From Flavobacterium anhuiense (GTDB lineage Bacteria > Bacteroidota > Bacteroidia > Flavobacteriales > Flavobacteriaceae), in NCBI RefSeq assembly GCF_004151235.1, contig NZ_JUIV01000012.1, positions 97,488 to 161,487 on the forward strand: a stretch of 64,000 nt of DNA, given 5' to 3'. Under the pieces are notes generated by a model. It was not told where the DNA came from, did not search any database, and worked only from the letters and a program-made list of their open reading frames with translations. A program made the translations under genes and the position numbers. Positions 53,050-61,385 of this stretch are shown piece by piece; within the stretch, counting starts at the first letter, position 1, and each line of letters starts with the position of its first letter.

Positions 53050-53577
53050 ATGTACGAAAAAACGTTTCCGAATAAAAGATTCAAACTTACTTTAGAGTTT
53101 TTAAAAAAACACGTTAGCACATCTGAAACCATTTTTGATTTTGGCGTACCAAATCCATTTTCTAAAATAATGGAAGAAAACGGTTATACTGTAAAAAACA
53201 CTAAAGGAGAAGATTTAGACAACGATCATACTGCCTTACAAACAGAAGAATACACTGTTTTTACAGCATTTGAAATTTTCGAACATTTACTAAATCCTTA
53301 CACGATTTTACAGAATGTAAAATGTGACAAATTGTTAATCTCAATTCCGTTACGCTTATGGTTCTCGCCAGCATATCGTTCTAAAACCGATATGTGGGAC
53401 AGACATTACCATGAATTTGAAGATTGGCAATTGGACTGGCTTTTAGAAAAAACGGGATGGAAAATAACAGACCGTCTGCAGTTTACACATCCAGTAAAAA
53501 AACTTGGATTAAGACCATTATTAAGATATTTCACTCCGAGATATTATATTGTTGTTGCGGAAAAAGTTAAGAACTAA
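53050..53577 (+). CDS. Small SAM-dependent methyltransferase-like protein
   Basis: This 175-residue protein shows a class I methyltransferase order, but motif I is degenerate (IFDFGVPNPFSKIMEENGY instead of the usual glycine-rich loop). Later elements are KGEDLDND, FTAFEIFEHLLNPYTILQNV (motif IV region) and LLISIPLRLWFSP. It is short for the family. The next gene is a glycosyltransferase, so it may act in cell-surface sugar or lipid modification; that link is positional only. Confidence 0.7.
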   Translation: MYEKTFPNKRFKLTLEFLKKHVSTSETIFDFGVPNPFSKIMEENGYTVKNTKGEDLDNDHTALQTEEYTVFTAFEIFEHLLNPYTILQNVKCDKLLISIPLRLWFSPAYRSKTDMWDRHYHEFEDWQLDWLLEKTGWKITDRLQFTHPVKKLGLRPLLRYFTPRYYIVVAEKVKN

Positions 53578-53579
53578 GA

Positions 53580-53650
53580 TTGCTGATTAACGATTTTTGA
53601 TTTTTAGATAACTTTCACAGAATCTAAAATCTAAAATCTAAAATTCTCAA
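53580..53650. repeat. TCTAAAA-type intergenic repeat
   Basis: AATCTAAAATCTAAAATCTAAAAT repeats a 7-base unit at the right, with partly complementary GATTTTTGATTTTTAGAT on the left. Similar words occur at 42280-42335. Confidence 0.5.
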
Positions 53651-53651
53651 A

Positions 53652-54500
53652 ATGAAATATTATATCGTCATTCCGGCACATAATGAGCAAGACTTAATTG
53701 GCTTGACTTTACAATCTTTGATTACACAAACCGTTTTGCCTTCAAAGGTTGTAGTCGTAAATGATAATTCAACTGATAAAACAGAAGAAGTTGTTTTAGG
53801 ATTTGCAAAAGAAAATCCATACATTTCTGTTGTAAACAAAACTTCAGATGCGATTCATTTGCCAGGAAGCAAAGTAATTCAGGCATTTCAAAAAGGTTTT
53901 GAAACTCTGGATTCTGATTACGATATTATTGTAAAAATAGATGGCGATTTAATTTTTCCTCCAAACTACTTTGAAACCATAATCAAACATTTCGAATCTG
54001 ATCCAAAAATCGGAATGGTTGGCGGATTTTGTTATATTGATAAAAACGGCGAATGGGTTTTAGAAAATCTAACAGATAAAGATCATATTCGCGGAGCTTT
54101 GAAAGCGTATCGCAAAGAAACTTTTCAGCAAATTGGCGGTTTAAAACCAGCGATGGGTTGGGATACTGTAGATGAATTACTTTGCAAATATTACGATTGG
54201 AAAATAGTTACAGACCAATCTTTGCATGTAAAACATCTAAAACCGACTGGTGCAAATTACAACAAAACAGCTCGTTATAAACAAGGCGAAGCTTTTTATA
54301 CTTTAGGTTATGGTTTTTGGATTACGGCAATTGCTTCGGCAAAACTGGCGATGATGAAGAAAAAACCATTTCTATTTTTAGATTACATTAAAGGATTTAT
54401 GAAAGCTAAAAGCGCCAAAACTCCTTTACTTGTAACTCCTGAACAAGCTACGTTTATTAGAAATTATCGTTTAAAAAAAATGAAAGAAAAGTTAATTTGA
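53652..54500 (+). CDS. Family 2 glycosyltransferase
   Basis: This 282-residue GT-A fold enzyme begins MKYYIVIPAHNEQDLIGLTLQSL (nucleotide-sugar site), has the DxD-like metal site IIVKIDGDLIFPPNYF near residue 100, and the acceptor-side segment GGLKPAMGWDTVDELLCKYY. No membrane segment is obvious. The sugar and acceptor are unknown. It lies 74 bases after the methyltransferase, with a repeat between, and 79 bases before mlaE. Confidence 0.88.
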   Translation: MKYYIVIPAHNEQDLIGLTLQSLITQTVLPSKVVVVNDNSTDKTEEVVLGFAKENPYISVVNKTSDAIHLPGSKVIQAFQKGFETLDSDYDIIVKIDGDLIFPPNYFETIIKHFESDPKIGMVGGFCYIDKNGEWVLENLTDKDHIRGALKAYRKETFQQIGGLKPAMGWDTVDELLCKYYDWKIVTDQSLHVKHLKPTGANYNKTARYKQGEAFYTLGYGFWITAIASAKLAMMKKKPFLFLDYIKGFMKAKSAKTPLLVTPEQATFIRNYRLKKMKEKLI

Positions 54501-54579
54501 GTAGTAAAACACTCGAAAAAACTGAACTCATAACCCAAAACTCATAACTTCTTTTTACCTTAGCCAATATTTAAAACTT

Positions 54580-55326
54580 ATGATGCTAATTCGTTATTTA
54601 TCCCAAATAGGAAAATATTTTTTAATGCTGAAAGAAATTTTCAATAAACAGACCAAATGGTCGGTTATGAAAAATTTAATTTTCAAAGAAATAGACGATT
54701 TGATTATTGATTCACTTGGAATTGTATGCTTTATTTCTTTCTTCATTGGAGGAGTTGTTGCTATCCAAACGGCATTAAACTTAACTAATCCTTTGATTCC
54801 AAAATATCTAATTGGTTTTGCAACGCGTCAATCTGTAGTTTTGGAGTTTGCTCCTACTTTTATTTCGGTAATTATGGCTGGAAAAATGGGATCTTACATT
54901 ACTTCAAGTATCGGAACAATGCGTGTAACAGAACAAATTGATGCTTTAGAAGTTATGGGAGTTAACTCAGTAAACTACCTTGTTTTTCCTAAAATTATAG
55001 CTTTATTAATGTACCCTTTTGTAATCGGGATTAGTATGTTTTTAGGAATTTTTGGAGGATGGCTTGCTTGCGCTTACGGAGGATTTTCAACGGGCGCAGA
55101 TTTTATTATGGGAGCACAGAAAGATTTCATACCCTTTCATATTACGTATGCCTTTATCAAGACTTTAATCTTTGCTATGTTATTGGCAACAATTCCGTCT
55201 TTTCATGGTTATTATATGAAGGGTGGTGCATTAGAAGTTGGTAAAGCAAGTACAACATCGTTTGTATGGACATCGGTTACTATTATCCTTCTAAATTATA
55301 TATTAACTCAATTATTATTAGGATAA
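54580..55326 (+). CDS. mlaE: MlaE-family ABC transporter permease
   Basis: This 248-residue permease of the phospholipid/MCE transporter type has five hydrophobic segments. Conserved MlaE segments are FFIGGVVAIQTALNLTNPLIPKYLIGFATRQSVVLEFAPTFISVIMAGKMGSYITSSIGTMRVTEQIDALEVMGVNSVNYLVFPKI. It forms the membrane part of a complex that moves phospholipids between the two membranes. Its stop overlaps the ATG of mlaF by one base (TAATG). An adjoining mlaD (MCE) gene is not present in the window. Confidence 0.93.
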   Translation: MMLIRYLSQIGKYFLMLKEIFNKQTKWSVMKNLIFKEIDDLIIDSLGIVCFISFFIGGVVAIQTALNLTNPLIPKYLIGFATRQSVVLEFAPTFISVIMAGKMGSYITSSIGTMRVTEQIDALEVMGVNSVNYLVFPKIIALLMYPFVIGISMFLGIFGGWLACAYGGFSTGADFIMGAQKDFIPFHITYAFIKTLIFAMLLATIPSFHGYYMKGGALEVGKASTTSFVWTSVTIILLNYILTQLLLG

Positions 55327-56090
55327 TGATAGAAGTAAAAAATATAGAAAAATCATTTGGTGACAGCAAAGTTTTAAAAGGCGTTTCGACGGTCTTTGAA
55401 ACTGGAAAAACCAATTTGATTATTGGACAAAGTGGATCTGGAAAAACAGTTTTATTAAAAACGTTGTTAGGAATTCACACGCCAGACTCAGGAACAATTG
55501 AATTTGACGGAAGAGTTTATTCTGACTTAGATAAAGATGAAAAACGTGACTTGAGAACTGAAATCGGAATGGTATTTCAAGGTTCTGCATTATTTGACTC
55601 TATGACTGTTGAAGAAAATGTGGCTTTTCCATTAAAAATGTTTACCAATAATAGCAAAGGACAAATCAAAGAACGTGTTGATTTTGTTTTAGAAAGAGTA
55701 AATCTGGTAGACGCTCATAAAAAATTACCTTCTGAAATTTCTGGAGGTATGCAGAAACGTGTGGCAATTGCGCGAGCTATTGTAAACAATCCCAAATATT
55801 TATTTTGCGATGAGCCAAACTCAGGTTTAGATCCAAATACTTCGATTTTGATTGATAACTTGATTCAGGAAATCACAAAAGAGTACAATATCACTACCGT
55901 AATCAACACGCACGATATGAACTCTGTAATGGAAATCGGTGAAAATATCGTTTTCTTAAAGAAAGGATTAAAAGCTTGGCAGGGAACTAAAGAAGAAATC
56001 TTTAGAACCGATAATGAAGCAATCGTCAAATTCGTTTATTCTTCAAACTTATTTAAGAAAGTACGTGAAGCTTATTTGAAAGGATTATAG
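55326..56090 (+). CDS. mlaF: MlaF-family ABC transporter ATP-binding protein
   Basis: This 254-residue ATPase begins MIEVKNIEKSFGDSKVLKGVS. The frame is open 20 codons further upstream inside mlaE, but the ATG coupled to the mlaE stop is preferred. Walker A is GQSGSGKT (about 36-43), the signature SGGMQKRVAIARAI and Walker B YLFCDEPNSGLD. It powers the MlaE permease encoded just before. A strong hairpin terminator follows. Confidence 0.94.
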   Translation: MIEVKNIEKSFGDSKVLKGVSTVFETGKTNLIIGQSGSGKTVLLKTLLGIHTPDSGTIEFDGRVYSDLDKDEKRDLRTEIGMVFQGSALFDSMTVEENVAFPLKMFTNNSKGQIKERVDFVLERVNLVDAHKKLPSEISGGMQKRVAIARAIVNNPKYLFCDEPNSGLDPNTSILIDNLIQEITKEYNITTVINTHDMNSVMEIGENIVFLKKGLKAWQGTKEEIFRTDNEAIVKFVYSSNLFKKVREAYLKGL

Positions 56091-56112
56091 TCTTTTAAAT
56101 TCCAATATTTTA

Positions 56113-56159
56113 AAATCCCAAATTCCAATGGTAGTAAACTTGGAATTTGGGATTTTTTT
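56113..56159 (+). terminator. Terminator after mlaF
   Basis: AAATCCCAAATTCCAA (56113-56128) pairs perfectly with TTGGAATTTGGGATTT (56140-56155), 16 bp, and a T run follows. TTCCAA-type words also occur on both flanks and near 26680. Confidence 0.88.
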
Positions 56160-56190
56160 ATTGATTTTTCCAATTATTGGAATTTGAAAT

Positions 56191-56805
56191 TTATGTATTG
56201 GAATTTTTTAAAGTAATTAATTCAACCTCCGCATTTGGATTAAAAAGATAGGTTTTTCCTGAGCTGATTTCTAAACACTCAAAACGTTTTGTGCGAACAG
56301 CTATTTTCTTAAAAACTTTACCATTTTTGATTCTAAAAATACTCCCATAGGGAATTTCAAAAACATAGTTCTTGTCATTCTCTTTGTCATATTGCTTTAA
56401 AGCCAAAGAAAGAGTTGTATCTGTATCACTACTTGCTGAAGGATTTTTGAAATGCCTCGCCAACAAAGGTAAAATATGTCCTGGAAATATTTCTGGCCGA
56501 ATAAAAGGAACCATCAATCTTTGAAAAGTAAATTTCCATTCATTACCATGCGGTTTTATATTTCTTCCAAACCTTTCAAAAGCAACCAAATGTGCAATTT
56601 CATGAATTAAAGTGATTAAAAACCTGTATTTATTCAAACTAGCATTAACCGTAATTTCATGCTTTCCACTCGGACCGCGTCTATAATCTCCATGACGCGT
56701 CTGGCGTTCGTTTACAATTTTCAAATGAACCTGATTGGCCACTATCAAATCGAAAACGGGTTTTACCGCATGTTCTGGAATATATTTAGCTAAAGTTTCG
56801 CTCAA
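56191..56805 (-). CDS. SprT-like metalloprotease-domain protein
   Basis: This 204-residue protein has the SprT zinc motif HEIAHLVAFERFGRNIKPHGNEW (about 66-88). The C-terminal part (about 120-200) is beta-rich (YVFEIPYGSIFRIKNGKVFKKIAVRTKRFECLEISSGKTYLFNPNAEVEL), where SprT relatives often have a zinc ribbon; cysteines are too few here for one. Eukaryotic Spartan relatives cleave DNA-protein crosslinks; bacterial function is unclear. It ends with the four-helix-bundle gene upstream. Confidence 0.8.
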   Translation of the reverse strand: MSETLAKYIPEHAVKPVFDLIVANQVHLKIVNERQTRHGDYRRGPSGKHEITVNASLNKYRFLITLIHEIAHLVAFERFGRNIKPHGNEWKFTFQRLMVPFIRPEIFPGHILPLLARHFKNPSASSDTDTTLSLALKQYDKENDKNYVFEIPYGSIFRIKNGKVFKKIAVRTKRFECLEISSGKTYLFNPNAEVELITLKNSNT

Positions 56806-56810
56806 GGTAA

Positions 56811-56824
56811 TTATGAATTATGAG
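56811..56824. repeat. Left arm of the inverted repeat around the four-helix-bundle gene
   Basis: TTATGAATTATGAG is the exact reverse complement of 57175-57188. It contains the TAA stop codon of the gene, as TTA on this strand. Confidence 0.8.
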
Positions 56825-57179
56825 TTTTGAGTTTTTTCTTTGACGTTATGATTATACTTTTTATGATCTTTAGCACTTCCTCACATTGCTTATGAATTGA
56901 TTCAAATTCAGCATTAGAAATATAATTTGTTGCAATTAATATTTCTAACCAATACATTGACTCATCACATTCTTTTTGAGAAATTGACAGTTTATGAATA
57001 AAATCAGGTTTGCTTTGTGCATTTACAGCTTCACGAACATTTGCACCAACAGAGGTAACAGAACGTAAAAATTGTTTACTCATTATAAATTCTTTCCTTT
57101 CCGCAACTAGCCATTTATAAAAATTAACTCCTCTTACAGCTAACTCAAAACTTTTAGTTTTCACAATACTCTCACTCAT
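56811..57179 (-). CDS. Four-helix-bundle protein (23S rRNA-insertion-protein family)
   Basis: This 122-residue helical protein (KTKSFELAVRGVNFYKWLVAERKEFIMSKQFLRSVTSVGANVREA; KPDFIHKLSISQKECDESMYWLEILIATN) belongs to the S23-like/IVP family of four-helix bundles, first found in insertions within 23S rRNA of some bacteria. Here it is chromosomal between an SDR and a SprT-like gene, not in an rRNA gene. Its start and stop codons lie inside a 14-base perfect inverted repeat. The function of stand-alone members is unknown. Confidence 0.85.
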   Translation of the reverse strand: MSESIVKTKSFELAVRGVNFYKWLVAERKEFIMSKQFLRSVTSVGANVREAVNAQSKPDFIHKLSISQKECDESMYWLEILIATNYISNAEFESIHKQCEEVLKIIKSIIITSKKKLKTHNS

Positions 57180-57188
57180 AATTCATAA
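57175..57188. repeat. Right arm of the inverted repeat around the four-helix-bundle gene
   Basis: CTCATAATTCATAA contains the ATG of the gene (as CAT, 57177-57179). A further ACTCATAATTTATAATT follows at 57187-57203, and ACTCATAA words also occur at 54533-54552 before mlaE. Confidence 0.8.
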
Positions 57189-57206
57189 CTCATAATTTAT
57201 AATTAA

Positions 57207-57884
57207 CTAAGGGTTTGTTGAAGAGACTTCTAAAACTTTTCCGTTAAAATACTTATTTCCGTTAAGCGTAAAATCATAAATATAAGTTGCCATTCCTTCT
57301 GCTGAAATTGGCGCTTGATAACCAGGGAAAGCTTCGTTTAGCATTTCGGTTTGAACAGAGCCAAGAGCCAAAACGTTAAAAGAAATTCCTTTTTCTTTAT
57401 ATTCTTCTGCTAGCAATTCAGTTAAAGTTATTACTGCTCCTTTACTAGAACTGTAAGCCGCTAATCCTGCAAATTTCAAACTTCCGCGAACTCCGCCAAT
57501 AGAACTAATCGTAACAACATGGCTTCCTTTTTCTAAATACGGAATACAGATACGGGTTAAATTCGCCACTGCAAAAACATTCACTTTATAAATACTTTCA
57601 AAATCTGCTTGAGTAGTTTCTGCAAAAGGCTTTAAAAGTAAGGCTCCTGCATTATGAACTACTGCATCTACTTTTTTCCAAGTTGAAGAAAGGAAATTTT
57701 CAACTTGATCTAAAGCAGTTTCATCTGCCAAATCAACAGATAGACAAGTTATGTTTTTATTTTCTAAAAGTGCTTGCGGTATTTTTCTGGAAATGGCCAA
57801 AACTTGATGGCCGGCTTCAGCAAATTTCAAGGCTAATTCATAACCAATTCCTCTGCTTGTTCCTGTAACGATAATATTTTTCAT
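57207..57884 (-). CDS. SDR-family short-chain oxidoreductase
   Basis: This 225-residue classical SDR has the cofactor loop TGTSRGIGYELALKFAEAGH (about 7-26), the NAG segment VVHNAGALLLKPF and the catalytic Ser (TISSIGGVRGS) with Tyr and Lys in YSSSKGAV. The C-terminal part is short. Substrate unknown. It is separated from the four-helix-bundle gene by 27 bases of repeat. Confidence 0.9.
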   Translation of the reverse strand: MKNIIVTGTSRGIGYELALKFAEAGHQVLAISRKIPQALLENKNITCLSVDLADETALDQVENFLSSTWKKVDAVVHNAGALLLKPFAETTQADFESIYKVNVFAVANLTRICIPYLEKGSHVVTISSIGGVRGSLKFAGLAAYSSSKGAVITLTELLAEEYKEKGISFNVLALGSVQTEMLNEAFPGYQAPISAEGMATYIYDFTLNGNKYFNGKVLEVSSTNP

Positions 57885-57919
57885 GGAGCAAAAATAATCA
57901 AATGCTGTAAAACAGCCTC

Positions 57920-58897
57920 TTATTTATTCATGGTTATTTCTTGCTTAGGCGAAACCGCAATTTTGGTAACGGCTGGCAATAACTCTTGTGTGAATCTAGT
58001 TATATGAGGAATGTCCATTACTTTAAATTCATCTGAAACATGGTGATAAAAATCAAAATTTTCAAAATCAAAAGTACTTAAAGATTGACATGGTTTGCCA
58101 AAAGCTTGAAAGAATGAATAATTATCAGAACGGTAGAACAATTGATATTCTGCTTCTTTTGGCAAAAAGCCGATAGTGTTTTTCCCAGTGTATTCATTTA
58201 TTTTTTGCGCCATATTAGATTTATCGAAACCAGTAATATAAGCTAGGTAATCTCTTTTCATCGGAACACCAATCATTTCAATATTTAATTGGGTATAAAG
58301 ATTAAAATTCTGTTTTTTCAATTTCTGAACTAAACTTTTAGATCCTAATAATCCTTTTTCTTCGCCAGCAAAAAACGCAATTAAAATGCTTCTCTTATTC
58401 GATTTTGTTTCGCTAAAATATTTTGCCATTGCCGCTACAGAAGTCACCCCCGAAGCATCGTCATTTGCACCATTATTTATTTTATCGGCCTGATCTTTTT
58501 TCTCAATACCAATATGATCGTAATGCGCACTCAATACCACAAACTCTTTTTTAAGTTCAGGATCAGTTCCTTCAATAACACCAACAATATTAAAAGCTAC
58601 CGGTTCAAAATTTGTTAACGTATCTCTATAGGTTTTAAAATAAGGTTTGATTTTATTTTTCTTCAAAAAATCTTCCAAGAAAACCGCAGCTTTTTCAATT
58701 CCTTTTGTTCCGGTTTCACGACCTTCTAATTCATCAGAAGAAAGGTATTTAAGAAAATCTGAGATTTCATTTTCTTTTACTTTATAGCTGATTTCTATTG
58801 GCTTTGAATCTGTTTTTACTTCATTTTCCTTTGTTGTTGAAGTTCCCGATTTACAGGCTAAAAAAATAACTGGAAGCAAAAAGTATAGCTTTCTCAT
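57920..58897 (-). CDS. M28-family metallopeptidase lipoprotein
   Basis: This 325-residue lipoprotein has the lipobox FLACKSG (Cys15) without an acidic surface-export run, so it is probably on the periplasmic side. Zinc ligands of the M28 family are in LSAHYDHIG, NGANDDASGVTSVAAMA and FAGEEKGLLGS; the later His is in FDFYHHVSDEFKVMD. Aminopeptidases of this family release single amino acids from peptides. It lies 35 bases after the SDR gene, in the same direction. Confidence 0.9.
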   Translation of the reverse strand: MRKLYFLLPVIFLACKSGTSTTKENEVKTDSKPIEISYKVKENEISDFLKYLSSDELEGRETGTKGIEKAAVFLEDFLKKNKIKPYFKTYRDTLTNFEPVAFNIVGVIEGTDPELKKEFVVLSAHYDHIGIEKKDQADKINNGANDDASGVTSVAAMAKYFSETKSNKRSILIAFFAGEEKGLLGSKSLVQKLKKQNFNLYTQLNIEMIGVPMKRDYLAYITGFDKSNMAQKINEYTGKNTIGFLPKEAEYQLFYRSDNYSFFQAFGKPCQSLSTFDFENFDFYHHVSDEFKVMDIPHITRFTQELLPAVTKIAVSPKQEITMNK

Positions 58898-58974
58898 GGT
58901 TTTCTGTTTTTTATTGATGATTGATTATATAATTTATTGGAGTATAAACTTATGAAAAGTAATAGAATATTCAT

Positions 58975-59007
58975 AAAAAAACCCTTTCAACTAAAAGCCG
59001 AAAGGGT
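58975..59007 (-). terminator. Terminator after the acyl-CoA dehydrogenase gene
   Basis: ACCCTTTC (58981-58988) pairs with GAAAGGGT (59000-59007). On the minus strand a run of six T follows. Confidence 0.82.
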
Positions 59008-59029
59008 ATAAAAAAAATTCTAAGATTAT

Positions 59030-60172
59030 TTATCCAGCAATAACCGCTCTAGAAATTACAATTTTCTGAATTTCAGAAGTTCCTTCATAAATCTGAGTGA
59101 TTTTTGCATCACGCATTAAACGCTCTACATGATATTCTTTTACATATCCGTTACCTCCGTGAATCTGAACAGCCTCAACCGTTGTATCCATTGCAACTTG
59201 CGAAGCAAAAAGCTTAGCCATTGCACCGCTTACGTCATAACTCTTATGCTGATCTTTATCCCAAGCTGCTTTCATACATAAATGACGTGCTGCTTCAATA
59301 TTAACTGCCATATCTGCCAATTTAAAAGCAATTGCTTGGTGGTTGCAGATTTCAGTTCCAAAAGCTTTACGCTCTTTAGAATATTTTAGAGCCAACTCAT
59401 AAGCTCCAGAAGCGATTCCTAAAGCTTGAGATGCAATACCAATTCTACCTCCAGCAAGAGTTTTCATCGCAAATTTAAATCCGAAACCATCCTCACCGAT
59501 TCTGTTTTCTTTTGGAACTTTCACATCAGAAAACATTAAAGAATGCGTATCAGAACCACGGATTCCCATTTTTTGCTCTTTCGGGCCAATTGAAAAACCT
59601 GGCATATCTTTGGTCATAATCAAAGCATTAATTCCTTTGTGCTTTAATTCTGGATGAGTCTGTGCAATTACTAAATATACAGATGCAGTATTTCCGTTTG
59701 TAATCCAGTTTTTTGTACCATTAACTAAATAATGATCTCCCATATCGATTGCAGTCGTTTTTTGCGAAGTTGCATCACTTCCAGCTTCAGGTTCACTTAA
59801 GCAAAATGCACCGTGAATTTCTCCAGACGCTAGACCCGGCAGATATTTTTGTTTTTGCTCTTCAGTTCCATATTCTTGTAATCCCCAGCAAACCAATGAA
59901 TTGTTTACCGACATTACAACAGAAGCAGAAGCATCAACTTTAGAAATTTCCTCCATTGCAATCACATAAGAAATAGCGTCAAGGCCACTTCCTCCGTATT
60001 TAGGATCAACCATCATTCCCATAAATCCAAGCTCACCCATTTTTTTGATTTGCTCACTTGGAAAAATTTGTTTTTCGTCACGTTCAATAACTCCCGGCAA
60101 TAATTCATTTTGAGCAAAATCTCTTGCTGCCTGCTGAATCATTAAATGTTCTTCGGTAAGATTAAAATCCAT
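59030..60172 (-). CDS. Acyl-CoA dehydrogenase
   Basis: This 380-residue FAD enzyme catalyses the first step of beta-oxidation or branched-chain amino-acid breakdown. Motifs are CLSEPEAGSDATS (flavin contact), GTKNWITNG, KAFGTEICNHQAIAFKLADMA and the catalytic glutamate in QIYEGTSEIQKIVISRAI. It is short-chain-like in length. No other beta-oxidation gene is adjacent, so the acyl specificity is not inferred. A fairly good promoter lies about 120 bases upstream. Confidence 0.93.
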   Translation of the reverse strand: MDFNLTEEHLMIQQAARDFAQNELLPGVIERDEKQIFPSEQIKKMGELGFMGMMVDPKYGGSGLDAISYVIAMEEISKVDASASVVMSVNNSLVCWGLQEYGTEEQKQKYLPGLASGEIHGAFCLSEPEAGSDATSQKTTAIDMGDHYLVNGTKNWITNGNTASVYLVIAQTHPELKHKGINALIMTKDMPGFSIGPKEQKMGIRGSDTHSLMFSDVKVPKENRIGEDGFGFKFAMKTLAGGRIGIASQALGIASGAYELALKYSKERKAFGTEICNHQAIAFKLADMAVNIEAARHLCMKAAWDKDQHKSYDVSGAMAKLFASQVAMDTTVEAVQIHGGNGYVKEYHVERLMRDAKITQIYEGTSEIQKIVISRAVIAG

Positions 60173-60288
60173 AGTAGTTTACTTTAAATGTTTTTCTCAA
60201 CCAGATTTCAAAACAGATTTCTATAGTTGATGATTTTTTTATGCTTTTTGTGTTTTTTCGATGCCTTATTATTTTGTGCAAAGGCTTC

Positions 60289-60320
60289 CAAAGATAATTT
60301 TTTAATGTTTAAATTACAAT
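60289..60320 (-). promoter_or_regulatory. Promoter of the acyl-CoA dehydrogenase gene
   Basis: On the minus strand ATTG (60320-60317), a 20-base spacer and TATCTTTG (60296-60289) are one base off consensus. The leader would be about 110 nt. Confidence 0.5.
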
Positions 60321-60634
60321 GCGCGCATATAAAATTAATAGATCAGCAAAGATTACGATAACGTTTTCGTTATTATTTATATTTTTTTTCAAAAGAGCAT
60401 CAATTTGACAACAATTTCTCTAAAATTTTTAATTGAAAAATTGGTTCAGAAAGAGTATTTAATTCTAAAAAAAGCCGTTTTTAATCAGTCAGAAAATTAA
60501 ACAATTCTTAAAATCAGTAAAACTACGTAAACCTACTCTTACTAAATTGATTGCTAATGCAATACAAAAATTAAACATGAAAATTTTAGTAAAAAAACAT
60601 TTTCAATGTGACCTAAATATTGATAAATTACTAT
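60321..60634. other. AT-rich gap between divergent genes
   Basis: This gap holds AT-rich sequence with GCGCGC at 60331-60336 as its only GC-rich spot. No repeat of the palindromic families and no RNA fold was noticed. Confidence 0.4.
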
Positions 60635-60642
60635 TATTTTTG
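60635..60642 (+). promoter_or_regulatory. -7 box of the chalcone-isomerase-like gene
   Basis: TATTTTTG matches TAnnTTTG 19 bases before the ATG at 60662. No TTTG lies at the right -33 distance. It supports that start over the longer frame from 60620. Confidence 0.45.
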
Positions 60643-60661
60643 CCCTAAAAATAAAAAATTG

Positions 60662-61243
60662 ATGAATATGAAAAAGATTTTACTTTTACTGACAATCCTT
60701 CTAAGCTTGCAATTTTCTACTGTTTCAGCACAAACTCAAATCGATGTTAATGGCGTTACAGTTCCTAGAAAAATAGAATTTCTAGGCAAGTCATTACAAT
60801 TAAACGGAGCAGGCGGAAGATCAAAAATGTGGTTAGAAGTTTATGTTCAGGCATTGTATTTATCTCAATTAACTCAAGATCCACAATTCATTATTGACAG
60901 TGACACAGAAATGGCTGTGAGAATCGAAATCACTTCTTCTATGGTTTCTTCTAGCAAATTAACAAAAGCAATGAATACAGGTTTTGAAAAATCTGCTGGT
61001 GCAAATTTGGAACAATTGCGCCCTAGAATTGAGCAATTAAAGAGCTTTTTAAGCGATGCCATTACAGAAAAAGATGTTTTCATTTTAGCTTACAATCCGT
61101 TAGATCAAAATGTTTATGTGAGTAAAAATGAAGTTTTAAAAGGAAAAATTCCTGGATTCGATTTCAAAAAAGCATTATTCGGAATCTGGCTTTCTGATAA
61201 ACCAGTAGACGAAACTTTGAAAAAACACTTATTAGGACAATAA
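60662..61243 (+). CDS. Exported chalcone-isomerase-like domain protein
   Basis: This 193-residue protein has a signal peptide (KKILLLLTILLSLQFSTVSAQ) and a chalcone-isomerase-like domain (VNGVTVPRKIEFLGKSLQLNGAGGRSKMWLEVYVQALYLSQ; EITSSMVSSSKLTKAMNTGFEKSAG). Bacterial members are thought to be lipid or small-molecule binders rather than isomerases. The frame is open 14 codons further upstream, but that part precedes the promoter; ATG at 60662, or 60668 (MKKIL), is preferred. A strong terminator follows. Confidence 0.8.
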   Translation: MNMKKILLLLTILLSLQFSTVSAQTQIDVNGVTVPRKIEFLGKSLQLNGAGGRSKMWLEVYVQALYLSQLTQDPQFIIDSDTEMAVRIEITSSMVSSSKLTKAMNTGFEKSAGANLEQLRPRIEQLKSFLSDAITEKDVFILAYNPLDQNVYVSKNEVLKGKIPGFDFKKALFGIWLSDKPVDETLKKHLLGQ

Positions 61244-61266
61244 GTCTTAATTTTTTAAATATTCTG

Positions 61267-61298
61267 AAAGCCGAAAACCAAATAGTTTTCGGCTTTTA
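61267..61298 (+). terminator. Terminator after the chalcone-isomerase-like gene
   Basis: AAAGCCGAAAAC (61267-61278) pairs with GTTTTCGGCTTT (61285-61296) and is followed by T residues. Confidence 0.85.
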
Positions 61299-61385
61299 TT
61301 TTTTGTTTTATAAATTTGATGCAAAATACATTATTCGCATTATTCTATTTTATACATTTACGCAAAATAAACATATCACAACAAA

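Noticed and set aside
53022..53050. Earlier start for the methyltransferase at the ATG at 53022
   Set aside because: It is out of frame with the gene and begins a hairpin in the leader.
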